From contig CAZWHW010000005.1 of the NCBI GenBank assembly GCA_964633815.1, forward strand, positions 25,081-89,080: 64,000 nt of DNA. Direction: 5' to 3'. Below are positions 8,550 to 17,742 of this stretch, one piece after another. A program made the translations under genes and the position numbers. The notes beneath the pieces are model-generated. The model was not told where the DNA came from and did not search any database. It was given only the letters and a program-made list of their open reading frames with translations. The stretch comes from CALKZN01 sp964633815. GTDB lineage: Bacteria > Pseudomonadota > Gammaproteobacteria > Arenicellales > Arenicellaceae. Position 1 is the stretch's first letter. Each line of letters starts with the position of its first letter.

Positions 8550-10361
8550 TTAAACTTCAAGTAGTAGACGCGCAGGATCTTCCAAGCAGTCTTTAATTGT
8601 TACTAGGAATCGAACCGCTTCAGCCCCATCAATGATGCGATGATCATAAGTTAAGGCTAGATACATCATTGGACGAATAACTACCTCACCATCGACGGCA
8701 ACCGGACGTTGTTCAATACGGTGCATGCCTAAAATTGCACTTTGTGGTGGGTTAACGATCGGCGTAGATAGCATAGAGCCAAATACACCACCATTTGTGA
8801 TAGTAAACGTTCCACCTTCCATTTCAGCAAGGCCGAGCTTGCCTTCTTTAGCACGTTGGCCGTAATCCGCAATTGTTTGCTCAACTTGAGCAAAACTCAT
8901 TTGGTCAACGCTACGAAGGACAGGCACAACTAAACCACGTGGGGAAGAGGCAGCAATACCAATGTCATGATAATCATGATAGACAATGTCGTTACCATCT
9001 ATTGATGCGTTTACTGCAGGGAAGCGTTTTAGAGCTTCGACAGAAGCTTTAGCAAAAAATGACATGAAGCCTAAACGAGCATCATGTTTCTTTTCAAAGC
9101 TCTCTTTGTATTGTTTGCGCAAACTCATCACTGCAGTTAAGTCAACATCGTTGAATGTAGTCAACATTGCTTGAGTGTTTTGTGCGTCTTTCAAACGACG
9201 TGCAATTGTTGAACGAATACGAGACATAGGCTCACGGCGTTCAGTACGTTCACCTGTTGGTGGTGCAGTTGGAGTTGATGAAGCAGCTGATTTGCTTGCA
9301 GCTGGCGCTGGGTTTGCAGCAGCGTTAGCAATATCTACTTTTGTTAAGCGACCGTCTTTGCCTGTGCCAACAATATTCGATGTATCTACACCTGTTTCAG
9401 CAATCATCTTGCGAACCGCTGGGCCTGACTTATCCGCCGCACCAGCAACAACATTGCCGCTAGTAGCTTGTGATGCTGTATCTGCTGTTGGAGCAGCATC
9501 AGGAGCTGCTGAACCTTCGGTGATAATTGCAATTAATTGTTGCGCTTCGACATTTTCACCAACTTCGACTTTGATTTCAGTGAGAACACCATTGACTGGG
9601 CTTGGGACTTCTAGAACAACTTTTTCAGTTTCAATGTCTACCAAATTCTCATCAACAGCTATCTGATCACCAACTGTTTTATGCCAGCTAATCAAAGTGC
9701 CTTCAGCAACAGATTCAGGTAAGACAGGAACATTGACCTCAACAGTTGCACCATTTGCAGTTGCAGGGGCCGGATCAGGTGCTTGTGCTGGGCTTGCAGC
9801 AGGTGTAGAAGCTACAGCGCCTTCATTAATAAGAATGATTACTTGTTGCGCTTCAACAGTGTCACCTACTTCGACACGGATTTCACTAATGGTGCCTTCT
9901 ACACTGGTTGGAACTTCTAACACGACTTTCTCAGTTTCAATGTCAACTAAATTGTCATCAACTGAGACACTGTCACCAACACTAACATGAAGAGCTGCAA
10001 CGATACCATCGGCAACCGATTCAGGTAAGACGGGAACATTTATCTCTACGGTTGCACCATTTGCAGTCTCTAGTGCTGACTCCGCTGCTTGTGCTGGGCT
10101 TGCTGCTGGTGCAGAAGCTACGGCACCTTCATTAATAAGAATAATTACTTGTTGCGCTTCAACAGTGTCACCTACTTCGACATGGATTTCACTAATGGTG
10201 CCTTCTACACTGGTTGGAACTTCTAATACGACTTTCTCAGTTTCAATGTCAACTAAATTGTCATCAACTGAGACACTGTCACCAACACTAACATGAAGAG
10301 CTGCAACGATGCCATCGGCAACTGATTCAGGGAGAACGGGGACTTTAATTTCTGTAGCCAT
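8550..10361 (-). CDS. sucB: Dihydrolipoyl succinyltransferase (E2 of 2-oxoglutarate dehydrogenase) with three lipoyl domains
   Basis: E2 core of 2-oxoglutarate dehydrogenase, passing succinyl from lipoyl-lysine to CoA. Three lipoyl domains occupy about 3-80, 105-182 and 207-284. Each has DIETEKVVLEVP with its lipoyl lysine at Lys43, Lys145 and Lys247, exactly 102 residues apart. Ala/Pro-rich linkers join them. The E3-binding domain spans about 313-345, and the acyltransferase domain (380-603) has the catalytic HRIIDG (His574). Usual SucB has about 400 aa and one lipoyl domain, so 603 aa is unusual. Domains 1 and 2 are nearly identical, even in DNA; domain 3 looks like the ordinary SucB domain. 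Three lipoyl domains recall AceF, but neighbouring sucA and the lipoyl motif argue for SucB. Confidence 0.95.
   Translation of the reverse strand: MATEIKVPVLPESVADGIVAALHVSVGDSVSVDDNLVDIETEKVVLEVPTSVEGTISEIHVEVGDTVEAQQVIILINEGAVASAPAASPAQAAESALETANGATVEINVPVLPESVADGIVAALHVSVGDSVSVDDNLVDIETEKVVLEVPTSVEGTISEIRVEVGDTVEAQQVIILINEGAVASTPAASPAQAPDPAPATANGATVEVNVPVLPESVAEGTLISWHKTVGDQIAVDENLVDIETEKVVLEVPSPVNGVLTEIKVEVGENVEAQQLIAIITEGSAAPDAAPTADTASQATSGNVVAGAADKSGPAVRKMIAETGVDTSNIVGTGKDGRLTKVDIANAAANPAPAASKSAASSTPTAPPTGERTERREPMSRIRSTIARRLKDAQNTQAMLTTFNDVDLTAVMSLRKQYKESFEKKHDARLGFMSFFAKASVEALKRFPAVNASIDGNDIVYHDYHDIGIAASSPRGLVVPVLRSVDQMSFAQVEQTIADYGQRAKEGKLGLAEMEGGTFTITNGGVFGSMLSTPIVNPPQSAILGMHRIEQRPVAVDGEVVIRPMMYLALTYDHRIIDGAEAVRFLVTIKDCLEDPARLLLEV
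9781..10350 (-). repeat. Tandem duplication of the lipoyl-domain coding segment in sucB
   Basis: Bases 9781-10038 repeat as 10087-10344 at an offset of exactly 306 bp (102 codons). By eye there are only about a dozen differences over the central 245 bases, many of them silent. The shared part ends near the sucB start codon on one side and in the Ala/Pro linker on the other. This is an in-frame duplication of one lipoyl domain plus linker, apparently recent or kept alike by recombination. Confidence 0.93.
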
Positions 10362-10406
10362 GATGTATTCCTAGCTTATTTTTATCTGTTGTTAAATTAA
10401 TACTAT

Positions 10407-13178
10407 CTAAAGTATTTGATATGGGGTGTCTTCTTTTAATGGGGCAAAAGACGCAGCAACGAGTCCTTCTTGTTGAGCTACATGGACCTTCAAGTATCCT
10501 GCAGCTGGTGAAGCTGATGCTTTACGACCGGTGTAAGCAAGTGTTTGCTTGTCACTGATGGTTTGTTTTAACTGATGCTGAATTTGATACCAAGGACCTT
10601 GGTTTAATGGTTCTTCTTGACACCAAATAATTTCTTTAAGATTTTTGTATTTTTTTAGCTCTTTGCTTAAATCAGTACGAGAGAACGGGTAAAGCTGTTC
10701 AATCCGCACGATGGCAGTATCGTTTAATTTATTTTCACGACGATATTCTAGTAAATCGAAGTAGATTTTGCCTGAGCAAACCACAACACGTTTCACTTTA
10801 GTATTAGTGAGCTTATCAATCTCGCCGATCACAGGTTGGAACTTGCCATCAGTGAGGTCTTCAAGGCTTGATACTGATAATTTATGACGCAATAAGCTTT
10901 TTGGTGTCATGACGATCAATGGCTTACGGAATGGACGAATCATTTGACGACGAAGCATGTGAAACATTTGAGCTGGTGTAGTTGGAGCGCAAACTTGAAT
11001 ATTATAATTCGCACATAATTGCAGATAGCGTTCCAAGCGTGCAGAAGAGTGTTCTGGGCCTTGGCCTTCATAGCCATGTGGTAACAACATAGTTAGGCCG
11101 CATAAACGGCCCCATTTTGCTTCACCGCTTGAAATAAATTGGTCAATTACAACTTGTGCACCATTGGCGAAATCACCAAATTGTGCTTCCCAAATAACCA
11201 AACGTTCAGGATCAGCAGTTGCATAGCCATATTCATAGGCAAGCACAGCTTCTTCTGAAAGTACTGAGTTGATCACGCGGAATTTCGGTTGATCTTTTTT
11301 CAAGTTTTGTAAAGGAATATAACCTTCACGTTTTTTGGTATTGTACAAGACAGCGTGGCGGTGGAAGAAAGTGCCTCGCTCAGAGTCTTGGCCAGAAATA
11401 CGAATGCTGTGGCCTTGATCTAAAAGACTTGCATATGCCAATGACTCAGCCATGCCCCAATCTAATGCTTGATCACCAGTTAGCATCTTTTCGCGACTTT
11501 TAAGTACGGCTTTAATGCGAGCATGTGGCTCGAAACCATCAGGTAGTTCAACCAGTTTTTTGCCTAGTGTGCTAAGTGTGCGTTTTCCAATAGATGTATT
11601 TGTATTGTCATCCCATTTTGTGCCGATATAACGATTCCAATCAACCATGTGATCGCCTTGATGATCTTCAATGAAATCTTCTGCTACCACATCGCCTGCT
11701 TCTAATGAGGAGCGATAATTAGCAATATAAGATTTTTCATTTGCTTCTGTGATTGTTCCTTCATCAATTAAACTTTGCGCATAAATACGCCGCGTAGTGT
11801 CTTGCGCTCGAATATTTCTATACATCACTGGTTGCGTTACTGCTGGCTCATCAGCTTCATTGTGGCCGTGACGGCGGTAACAAACTAAATCAATGACAAC
11901 ATCTTTTTTGAATTTGTTGCGGTAATCAAGAGCGATTTGAGTCGCGAAAACTACTGCTTCAGGATCATCGCCATTGACGTGAAAGATTGGCGCATTAATC
12001 ATTTTCGCAACATCAGTACAATAAGCTGTTGAACGAGACTCTAAAGCTACTGACGTGGTAAAGCCAATTTGATTGTTGACTACAATATGAACTGTGCCGC
12101 CAACTTTGTAGCCCTTGCAAGCCGCCATGTTGAATGTTTCCATAACAACACCTTGACCCGCAAATGCTGCATCACCGTGAATGGAGATAGGTAAAACAGT
12201 GTCACCATCATCATCCTTGCGGCGCATTTGACGCGCTTTTACAGAACCGTTGACTACTGGACTAACAATTTCAAGGTGGGATGGATTAAATGCAAGAGAT
12301 AAATGCGTAGGGCCACCTGATGTGTTGATGTCTGATGAGAAGCCCATATGATATTTCACATCTCCATCTGAAAATTGGCTTGTATCAAAGTTTCCTTCAA
12401 ATTCTGAAAATAATGCGCTTGGTTTTTTGCCTAAGATATTGATCAGAACATTCAAACGACCGCGGTGAGCCATGCCAATAACAATTTCTTTAACTCCTTC
12501 GCTACCAGAGCGTTGCACTAATTCGTGGATCATTGGAATTAATGATTCGCCACCTTCAAGTGAAAAGCGTTTTTGACCAACATATTTAGTATGTAGATAC
12601 TTTTCAATGCCTTCAGCAGCAGTGACTTTTTTTAATAAATCAATCTTCTTTTCTTTATCGAATTGAGCTCCTTTTTTGTAAGACTCAATGCGTGGCACAA
12701 ACCATTCAATTTCTTCAGTATTAGTAATATGGCGAAATTCAACACCAATTGAACCACAATAAACTAATTTTAGTGTTTTGATAATGTCACGAAGTGTTTG
12801 ATGCTCGCCACCTATTAATGTGCCTGCATTAAATGTGTTATCAAGATCAGCTTCTCCAAGCCCAAAATAGTTTAATTCTAGCTCTGGTGCAGCCTCACGT
12901 TCCATTTGGTTAATAGGATCAAACTGGGCAATTTTGTGGCCATAAGAGCGATAAGAATTAATCAAGCGTGAAACTGCTGCTTGCTTGCCATCTTCGTTTG
13001 CTTCGACGCCTGTTGAAATGGTTGCATATTTATTAGAATAAAGTTCTAAGTATTGAAAATGACTTTTTAAATCAGAATCAATTGATTCAGGGTCTTGTTT
13101 GTATTGAGTGTACAGTTCATCGAGATAGTCTGCATTGCTGCCACTTAGGAAGGAGTCAAAATTTGTTGGTTTGTTCAT
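10407..13178 (-). CDS. sucA: 2-oxoglutarate dehydrogenase E1 component
   Basis: The thiamine-diphosphate E1 subunit decarboxylates 2-oxoglutarate and succinylates the lipoyl group of SucB in the TCA cycle. The N-terminus has the E1o signature (FLSGSNADYLDELY). Active-site signatures include AHRGRLNVL, GDAAFAGQGVVMET and VVNNQIGFTT, and the transketolase-like C-terminal half has HGYEGQGPEHSSARLER. 923 aa is about the normal length. It is first in sucA-sucB-lpd, 45 bp before sucB, and is preceded by a good promoter (13308-13335). No succinate dehydrogenase genes precede it and no sucCD follow, unlike the E. coli locus. Confidence 0.97.
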   Translation of the reverse strand: MNKPTNFDSFLSGSNADYLDELYTQYKQDPESIDSDLKSHFQYLELYSNKYATISTGVEANEDGKQAAVSRLINSYRSYGHKIAQFDPINQMEREAAPELELNYFGLGEADLDNTFNAGTLIGGEHQTLRDIIKTLKLVYCGSIGVEFRHITNTEEIEWFVPRIESYKKGAQFDKEKKIDLLKKVTAAEGIEKYLHTKYVGQKRFSLEGGESLIPMIHELVQRSGSEGVKEIVIGMAHRGRLNVLINILGKKPSALFSEFEGNFDTSQFSDGDVKYHMGFSSDINTSGGPTHLSLAFNPSHLEIVSPVVNGSVKARQMRRKDDDGDTVLPISIHGDAAFAGQGVVMETFNMAACKGYKVGGTVHIVVNNQIGFTTSVALESRSTAYCTDVAKMINAPIFHVNGDDPEAVVFATQIALDYRNKFKKDVVIDLVCYRRHGHNEADEPAVTQPVMYRNIRAQDTTRRIYAQSLIDEGTITEANEKSYIANYRSSLEAGDVVAEDFIEDHQGDHMVDWNRYIGTKWDDNTNTSIGKRTLSTLGKKLVELPDGFEPHARIKAVLKSREKMLTGDQALDWGMAESLAYASLLDQGHSIRISGQDSERGTFFHRHAVLYNTKKREGYIPLQNLKKDQPKFRVINSVLSEEAVLAYEYGYATADPERLVIWEAQFGDFANGAQVVIDQFISSGEAKWGRLCGLTMLLPHGYEGQGPEHSSARLERYLQLCANYNIQVCAPTTPAQMFHMLRRQMIRPFRKPLIVMTPKSLLRHKLSVSSLEDLTDGKFQPVIGEIDKLTNTKVKRVVVCSGKIYFDLLEYRRENKLNDTAIVRIEQLYPFSRTDLSKELKKYKNLKEIIWCQEEPLNQGPWYQIQHQLKQTISDKQTLAYTGRKASASPAAGYLKVHVAQQEGLVAASFAPLKEDTPYQIL

Positions 13179-13307
13179 AGCGTTTTTCTTTGTGTGTGAC
13201 TGTTGCTATTTGGGTGTTAAAAGTCGACCACCCTGATAGCCAGTTATTATAATAATAATGCATATGAAAAAAATTGCATAATAAATTAAGAATTTTCAAC
13301 TGCTAGT

Positions 13308-13335
13308 ATTATAGACATCCTAACAGTGGTGTAAA
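13308..13335 (-). promoter_or_regulatory. Predicted sigma-70 promoter of sucA-sucB-lpd
   Basis: Read on the minus strand: TTTACA (-35, 13335-13330), a 16-bp spacer, then TATAAT (-10, 13313-13308). This is a near-consensus pair placed about 130 bp upstream of the sucA start codon. It lies after the gltA terminator region, so sucA need not depend on read-through from gltA. Confidence 0.7.
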
Positions 13336-13357
13336 ACATTTTATCTTGGAAAGCATG

Positions 13358-13389
13358 AAAAAAGGGTTTATCTTGCGATAAACCCTTTT
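13358..13389 (-). terminator. Intrinsic terminator after gltA
   Basis: A 13-bp perfect stem (AAAAGGGTTTATC, 13360-13372, with GATAAACCCTTTT, 13377-13389) and a 4-nt loop. On the minus strand it is followed by a run of T. It lies 37 bp beyond the gltA stop and upstream of the sucA promoter, so gltA and sucA should be separate transcripts. Confidence 0.9.
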
Positions 13390-13425
13390 AAAGTTTGCTA
13401 AATTGTTAATTATTTAACATTTAAC

Positions 13426-14709
13426 TTATCTTTTGCTAATGGCTGTCACATCACGGACATCGTAGCCTGTATAAACTTGGCGAGGTCTTGCAATGCGGAA
13501 TTCGTCATCTTCCATTAGCTCCATCCATTGGCTTAACCAACCTACTGTTCTTGGAATAGCAAATAAAACAGTGAATTTATCTATTGGGAAACCCATCGCT
13601 TCATATATAAGCCCAGAGTAAAAATCTACATTTGGATACAAGTTACGTTTAACAAAGTAGTCATCTTCCAAAGCGATACGCTCAAGTTCTAAAGCAACAT
13701 CAATTAATGGATTTTTACCAGTGACTTCAAACACGTCATAAGCAACTTGCTTGACAATAGCAGCTCTTGGGTCATAGCTCTTATAGACACGATGACCAAA
13801 ACCCATTAGGCGTCTTTCACCATTTTTACAGCTATCAACATATTCCTTAACCTTATCTTTTGTGCCAATCTCACGGAGCATTGTCAAGACTGCTTCGTTG
13901 GCGCCACCGTGAGAAGGTCCGTAAAGTGCAGCTGCAGCTCCAGCAATAGCTACATAAGGATCAGCTTTTGAGCTAGTAATGTTGCGCATGGCGCTAGTTG
14001 AACAGTTTTGCTCGTGGTCAGCATGCAGTATGAACAGAATGTCCAATGCACGTTCTAGAACTGGATCAGTTTGGTAGCGCGGTTCAACCATGCGATACAT
14101 CATGTTCAAAAAATTAGCCGTATAGCTCAAATCATTGTCAGGGTAGATATATGGAAGGCCACGACTATTTCTGTATGCGTAAGAAGCAATAGTAGGAACT
14201 TTACCAATGATTCGTTTGCATTGGAGGACGCGGTTGTCGTAATCATCCACGTTTTTTGAGTCTGGATAAAACGTAGACAATGCCGCCATCATGGAAATAA
14301 ACACGCCCATTGGATGTGCATCATAATTAAAACCTGTCATCATCCTTTTGGTTTTTTCATGCAGCATGGTATGGCGAGTGATTTCTGCTTCCCATTCAGT
14401 ATTCTGCTCTTTGTTTGGTAGTTCTCCAAACATCAGCAAATAAGCAACTTCAACGAAAGTGCATTTGTCCGCCAATTGCTCGATAGGGTAGCCACGGTAC
14501 CGAAGTATTCCTTTTGATCCATGCAGATCAGTAACGGTACTGCTGCAAGATGCTGTATTAGTGAAGCCAGGATCGTAAGACATCATGCCAAAATCATCAT
14601 CATCGACTTTGATTTGGCGTAAATCAATTGCTTTGATATTGTCGCCGACAATATCAATCTCGTAATCTTTTCCAGTGCGGTTGTCTTTGATGGAAAGCGT
14701 ATCAGCCAT
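13426..14709 (-). CDS. gltA: Citrate synthase
   Basis: Condenses oxaloacetate and acetyl-CoA to citrate at the entry of the TCA cycle. It is a type II (hexameric, Gram-negative) citrate synthase of 427 aa. Catalytic regions are HADHEQNCSTS, GPSHGGANEAV and LMGFGHRVYKSYDPRA, and the N-terminal domain of the NADH-regulated class is present (MADTLSIKDNRTG). The start has a good ribosome site (AAGAGG, about 8 nt upstream). It ends in its own terminator and is followed by sucA, so two TCA transcription units sit side by side. NADH inhibition is a family property and is not shown by the sequence. Confidence 0.97.
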   Translation of the reverse strand: MADTLSIKDNRTGKDYEIDIVGDNIKAIDLRQIKVDDDDFGMMSYDPGFTNTASCSSTVTDLHGSKGILRYRGYPIEQLADKCTFVEVAYLLMFGELPNKEQNTEWEAEITRHTMLHEKTKRMMTGFNYDAHPMGVFISMMAALSTFYPDSKNVDDYDNRVLQCKRIIGKVPTIASYAYRNSRGLPYIYPDNDLSYTANFLNMMYRMVEPRYQTDPVLERALDILFILHADHEQNCSTSAMRNITSSKADPYVAIAGAAAALYGPSHGGANEAVLTMLREIGTKDKVKEYVDSCKNGERRLMGFGHRVYKSYDPRAAIVKQVAYDVFEVTGKNPLIDVALELERIALEDDYFVKRNLYPNVDFYSGLIYEAMGFPIDKFTVLFAIPRTVGWLSQWMELMEDDEFRIARPRQVYTGYDVRDVTAISKR

Positions 14710-14984
14710 ATTCTAACCTCTTAATTTGTTTTTTGAATGATTGGCCTTTTCAGGTTCAATACTTCGTTATATTTAGATCTGTTGGGAAATGGAGCGTTTT
14801 TTTTAGAGAAACTGAATTACATAATGAACTTTAGTTTGCTCTAGTAAAACACCCATTTCACAATAGCACCTATATAAATGCCAAAATCGAGCTGGAACAT
14901 TCTACTAAAATTATCACCAAATTTTAAGCTTTATTTGTTTGTGTCTGTTTTGGTGTCGATAAAATGATGTTTGTAATGAAAATT

Positions 14985-15455
14985 TTACTGTACACCAGAG
15001 TGTCCGAAACCGCCTTCACCACGGGTACTTTCGGCAAATTCAGACACAATTTCAAAATGACACTGAATCACAGGGACAATAACCATTTGCGCGATTCTAT
15101 CACCAATATTGACAATAAATTCGGTGTCACCACGGTTCCAAAGTGAAACCATTAGAGGGCCTTGGTAATCCGCATCAATCAAACCGACTAGATTGCCCAA
15201 GACAATGCCATGCTTGTGGCCTAAACCAGAGCGTGGCAATAACATTGCTGCAAGCTTTGGGTCTTCAAGGTAGACGGAAATTCCAGTTGGGATTAATACA
15301 GTCTCACCGGGTTTAATTACTTGATTGGTCTCTAGACATGCTCTTAAGTCTAGGCCAGCAGAACCCTCAGTTGCATACTCTGGCAGTGCTATTTCATTGC
15401 CAATTCGTGGATCGAGTAGTTTGACTTGGACTGATTGCTTGTTTTGTTGTGCCAT
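14985..15455 (-). CDS. dut: Deoxyuridine 5'-triphosphate nucleotidohydrolase (dUTPase)
   Basis: Hydrolyses dUTP to dUMP and pyrophosphate, keeping uracil out of DNA and supplying dUMP for thymidylate. All five motifs of the trimeric family are present in order: TEGSAGLDLRA, PRSGLGHKHG, GLIDADYQGPLMVSLWN with the catalytic Asp, GDRIAQMV, and the C-terminal RGEGGFGHSG that closes over the site. 156 aa is the usual length. It lies 58 bp after coaBC on the same strand, the usual gammaproteobacterial pairing. Confidence 0.97.
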   Translation of the reverse strand: MAQQNKQSVQVKLLDPRIGNEIALPEYATEGSAGLDLRACLETNQVIKPGETVLIPTGISVYLEDPKLAAMLLPRSGLGHKHGIVLGNLVGLIDADYQGPLMVSLWNRGDTEFIVNIGDRIAQMVIVPVIQCHFEIVSEFAESTRGEGGFGHSGVQ

Positions 15456-15513
15456 GTTTTGAATAGTTTTTTTATTATTGGAAGAAATTATATGCTGCTT
15501 GAGTCACTAGTGT

Positions 15514-16713
15514 TTAAGCAATATTGATACTAATGTGTTCGATTAATTTTCGAGCAATTTGTGTTTTACTGGCTTGTTCGAGCTCTACTATTGATTCTTT
15601 ACTGATCAGGGTGATAGCATTTTCATTGGAGCCAAAACCTGTTTCATCTCCACCGACATGATTGGCAGCGATCATGTCGAGTTTTTTACGCTCTAACTTG
15701 CTGCGGGCATAATCAATGACATTATTTGTTTCGGCAGCAAAACCAACAGTGAATGGTTTGTTTTTTAGAGCCGCAACACCAGCGAGAATGTCAGGGTTCT
15801 TGATGAGATGAATAGTCATTTCATCATCGTTTTTTGTTTTTTTGATTTTGCAATCGGAAACGTCAACAGGACGATAATCTGCAACAGCAGCAACACCAAT
15901 AAAAATATCTTGATCGGCGATATTATCCATCACCGCAGTTTGCATATCTAAGGCAGAAATCACATCGATGCAATTAACATGGTCAGGCACTGCTATATGA
16001 GTGGGTCCTGAAATAAGCGTGACTTTAGCACCTGCTTCAATGGCAGCTTCAGCTATAGCATAGCCCATTTTACCTGAACTGTGATTGGTGATTCCTCTCA
16101 CTGGGTCTAGTGCTTCCCACGTAGGGCCTGCGGTTAACATTAGTTTTTTGCCCGCTAAGGAACCTGTTTCAAATAGACGCGCAGTCAATTGCGCAATTTC
16201 AGTAGGTTCAAGCATGCGTCCAAGGCCCACTTCACCACATGCTTGATCTCCTGATCCTGGCCCAAAGATTGGTAGTCCTGAGTTTTTCAAAACGTTTATA
16301 TTGGTCTGTGTTGCTTCATTGGCCCACATTTGTTGGTTCATGGCAGGTGCAATGGCAATTTTTGCTTCAGTGGCAACACATATTGTAGTGAGTAATTCAT
16401 CAGCCTCACCATTTCTAAGTCGAGCAATGAAGTTTGCAGTGGCTGGTGCTATTAGTACTGCGTCAGCCCATCTAGCTAAATCGATATGCCCCATACCCGA
16501 TTCAGATTCAGCATCCATTTTGTAGTTATGAACAGAATGACCGCTGACAGCTTGCAAGGCAATTTCAGAAACAAAATCTCCTGCATTTTTGCTTAAAACG
16601 ACTTGTACATTCGCGCCAAGATCACGCAATCGTCTGACAAGGTCTGGAGTTTTGTAGGCTGCGATGCCGCCAGTGACACCAAGAAGTATATTTTTATTGA
16701 CTAGACTTAACAT
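15514..16713 (-). CDS. coaBC: Bifunctional phosphopantothenoylcysteine decarboxylase / phosphopantothenate-cysteine ligase
   Basis: Two steps of coenzyme A synthesis: the C-terminal half ligates 4'-phosphopantothenate to cysteine (CoaB) and the N-terminal FMN half decarboxylates the product (CoaC). Markers are GVTGGIAAYKTPDLVRRL, the conserved Asn in PAMNQQMW, ACGEVGLGRM, and the ligase region TAGPTWEALDPVR and NHSSGKMG, with AAVADYRP and KNPDI. I place the start at the ATG at 16713 (399 aa), because MLSLVNKNILLG aligns with other CoaBC N-termini. A longer frame back to a TTG at 16740 lacks a ribosome site. It is divergent from radC and upstream of dut. Confidence 0.95.
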   Translation of the reverse strand: MLSLVNKNILLGVTGGIAAYKTPDLVRRLRDLGANVQVVLSKNAGDFVSEIALQAVSGHSVHNYKMDAESESGMGHIDLARWADAVLIAPATANFIARLRNGEADELLTTICVATEAKIAIAPAMNQQMWANEATQTNINVLKNSGLPIFGPGSGDQACGEVGLGRMLEPTEIAQLTARLFETGSLAGKKLMLTAGPTWEALDPVRGITNHSSGKMGYAIAEAAIEAGAKVTLISGPTHIAVPDHVNCIDVISALDMQTAVMDNIADQDIFIGVAAVADYRPVDVSDCKIKKTKNDDEMTIHLIKNPDILAGVAALKNKPFTVGFAAETNNVIDYARSKLERKKLDMIAANHVGGDETGFGSNENAITLISKESIVELEQASKTQIARKLIEHISINIA

Positions 16714-16822
16714 AGAGATGGAGTGTACAGTGACTGTCAAGCACAGCCAATATGGATTTGGTTATTCGTTTAAATTAATTTTGTTGTTATTTTAAAGCAG
16801 TTTTTTTGCAGGTAAATGTTTC

Positions 16823-16828
16823 AAGGAG
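16823..16828 (+). promoter_or_regulatory. Ribosome binding site that fixes the radC start
   Basis: AAGGAG lies 7 nt before the ATG at 16836. It favours that ATG over the in-frame TTG at 16806, which would add ten residues and has no such site. Confidence 0.8.
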
Positions 16829-16835
16829 TGAAATA

Positions 16836-17543
16836 ATGTCTAAACAAGTCGAGTTCAAAGTAAAAAGTTCAAGTGTAAAAAACTGGCCTCAATCTGAGAG
16901 ACCGCGTGAACGTCTTATTCATTGCGGTGCGGATGTATTATCAGATGCGGAGCTGTTAGCGATTTTATTGCGCACGGGAGTGCAAGGGTGTTCAGTTGTG
17001 AATCTGGCAAGGCGAGTATTGTCTGAGACTGGAGGGATTCGGCAGTTATTGTTGCTTTCTGTGAACGAGTTTAAGCAATTGCATGGGATGGGAGAGGCTA
17101 AGTATGCGCAATTGCAAGCAGCCTCTGAAATTGGTAAGCGCGTTTTGCAACAATCTTTACAAAAAGAAGTGCAGTTCGCGGGTTCAGAGCAAACTAAGGA
17201 TTATTTGCGAATGCAGTTGCGAGATAAGCCTTATGAGGTTTTTGCAGTATTGTTTTTAGATTCAAGACATAGTTTATTGGGTTATAAAGAATTGTTTCGC
17301 GGGACTATTAATGGTGCTAGCGTTGCTATCAGAGAGGTTGTTAAAGAGGCGTTAGATATTAATGCAGCGAGCTTGATTGTGGCGCATAATCATCCATCAG
17401 GTGTGGCTGAGCCATCAAATGCTGATAAGCAGCTTACTTTAAGGCTAGTCGAAGCCTTGAATTTGGTAGATATTAAGCTACTTGATCATATCGTTGTGGG
17501 TGATCAAGAATGTGTTTCATTTGCTGAATGCGCTTTGCTGTAA
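16836..17543 (+). CDS. radC: RadC family JAB/MPN-domain protein
   Basis: RadC proteins have an N-terminal helix-hairpin-helix region (here about 40-100, with LHGMGEAKYAQLQA) and a C-terminal metalloprotease-like JAB/MPN domain. The metal motif HNHPSG with its downstream Asp (His184, His186, Ser188, Asp197) is intact. Despite the name, a role in DNA repair was not upheld for E. coli RadC and the cellular function is unclear. 235 aa is typical. It lies in the conserved block coaBC / radC / rpmB / rpmG and is divergent from coaBC, with about 120 bp between start codons. Confidence 0.95.
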   Translation: MSKQVEFKVKSSSVKNWPQSERPRERLIHCGADVLSDAELLAILLRTGVQGCSVVNLARRVLSETGGIRQLLLLSVNEFKQLHGMGEAKYAQLQAASEIGKRVLQQSLQKEVQFAGSEQTKDYLRMQLRDKPYEVFAVLFLDSRHSLLGYKELFRGTINGASVAIREVVKEALDINAASLIVAHNHPSGVAEPSNADKQLTLRLVEALNLVDIKLLDHIVVGDQECVSFAECALL

Positions 17544-17742
17544 GACTTTGGGTTAAATTTTGCTATTTTTTTAAAAAAAACAACAAAAAACTAGGATTTT
17601 TCAATTCAATTTGATATAAATGCGCACCCGTCGCTATTTGAGTGAATTTGCGGCACATTTTGAAAAAATTTTTAAAAGCACACTGTTATTAAATTAAATA
17701 TACGCGTGCTAAAACGCTTAGATATCTAAGAAGGTTATTATA

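Noticed and set aside
8986..9990. Long open frames on the plus strand inside sucB
   Set aside because: They are antisense to the lipoyl and linker coding sequence; their Ala/Ser/Thr-rich products reflect the complementary Ala/Pro linker codons and have no ribosome sites.
8550..10361. Reading the three-lipoyl E2 as pyruvate dehydrogenase E2 (aceF)
   Set aside because: It lies between sucA and lpd and its lipoyl motif and catalytic domain are of the succinyltransferase type; three lipoyl domains here come from a local duplication.
14710..14984. Small gene between dut and gltA
   Set aside because: The plus-strand frame at 14964-15146 is antisense to dut and the rest has only short frames; it is presumably the gltA promoter region.
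16714..16740. N-terminal extension of coaBC from a TTG
   Set aside because: The ATG at 16713 aligns with CoaBC N-termini; the extension has no ribosome site.
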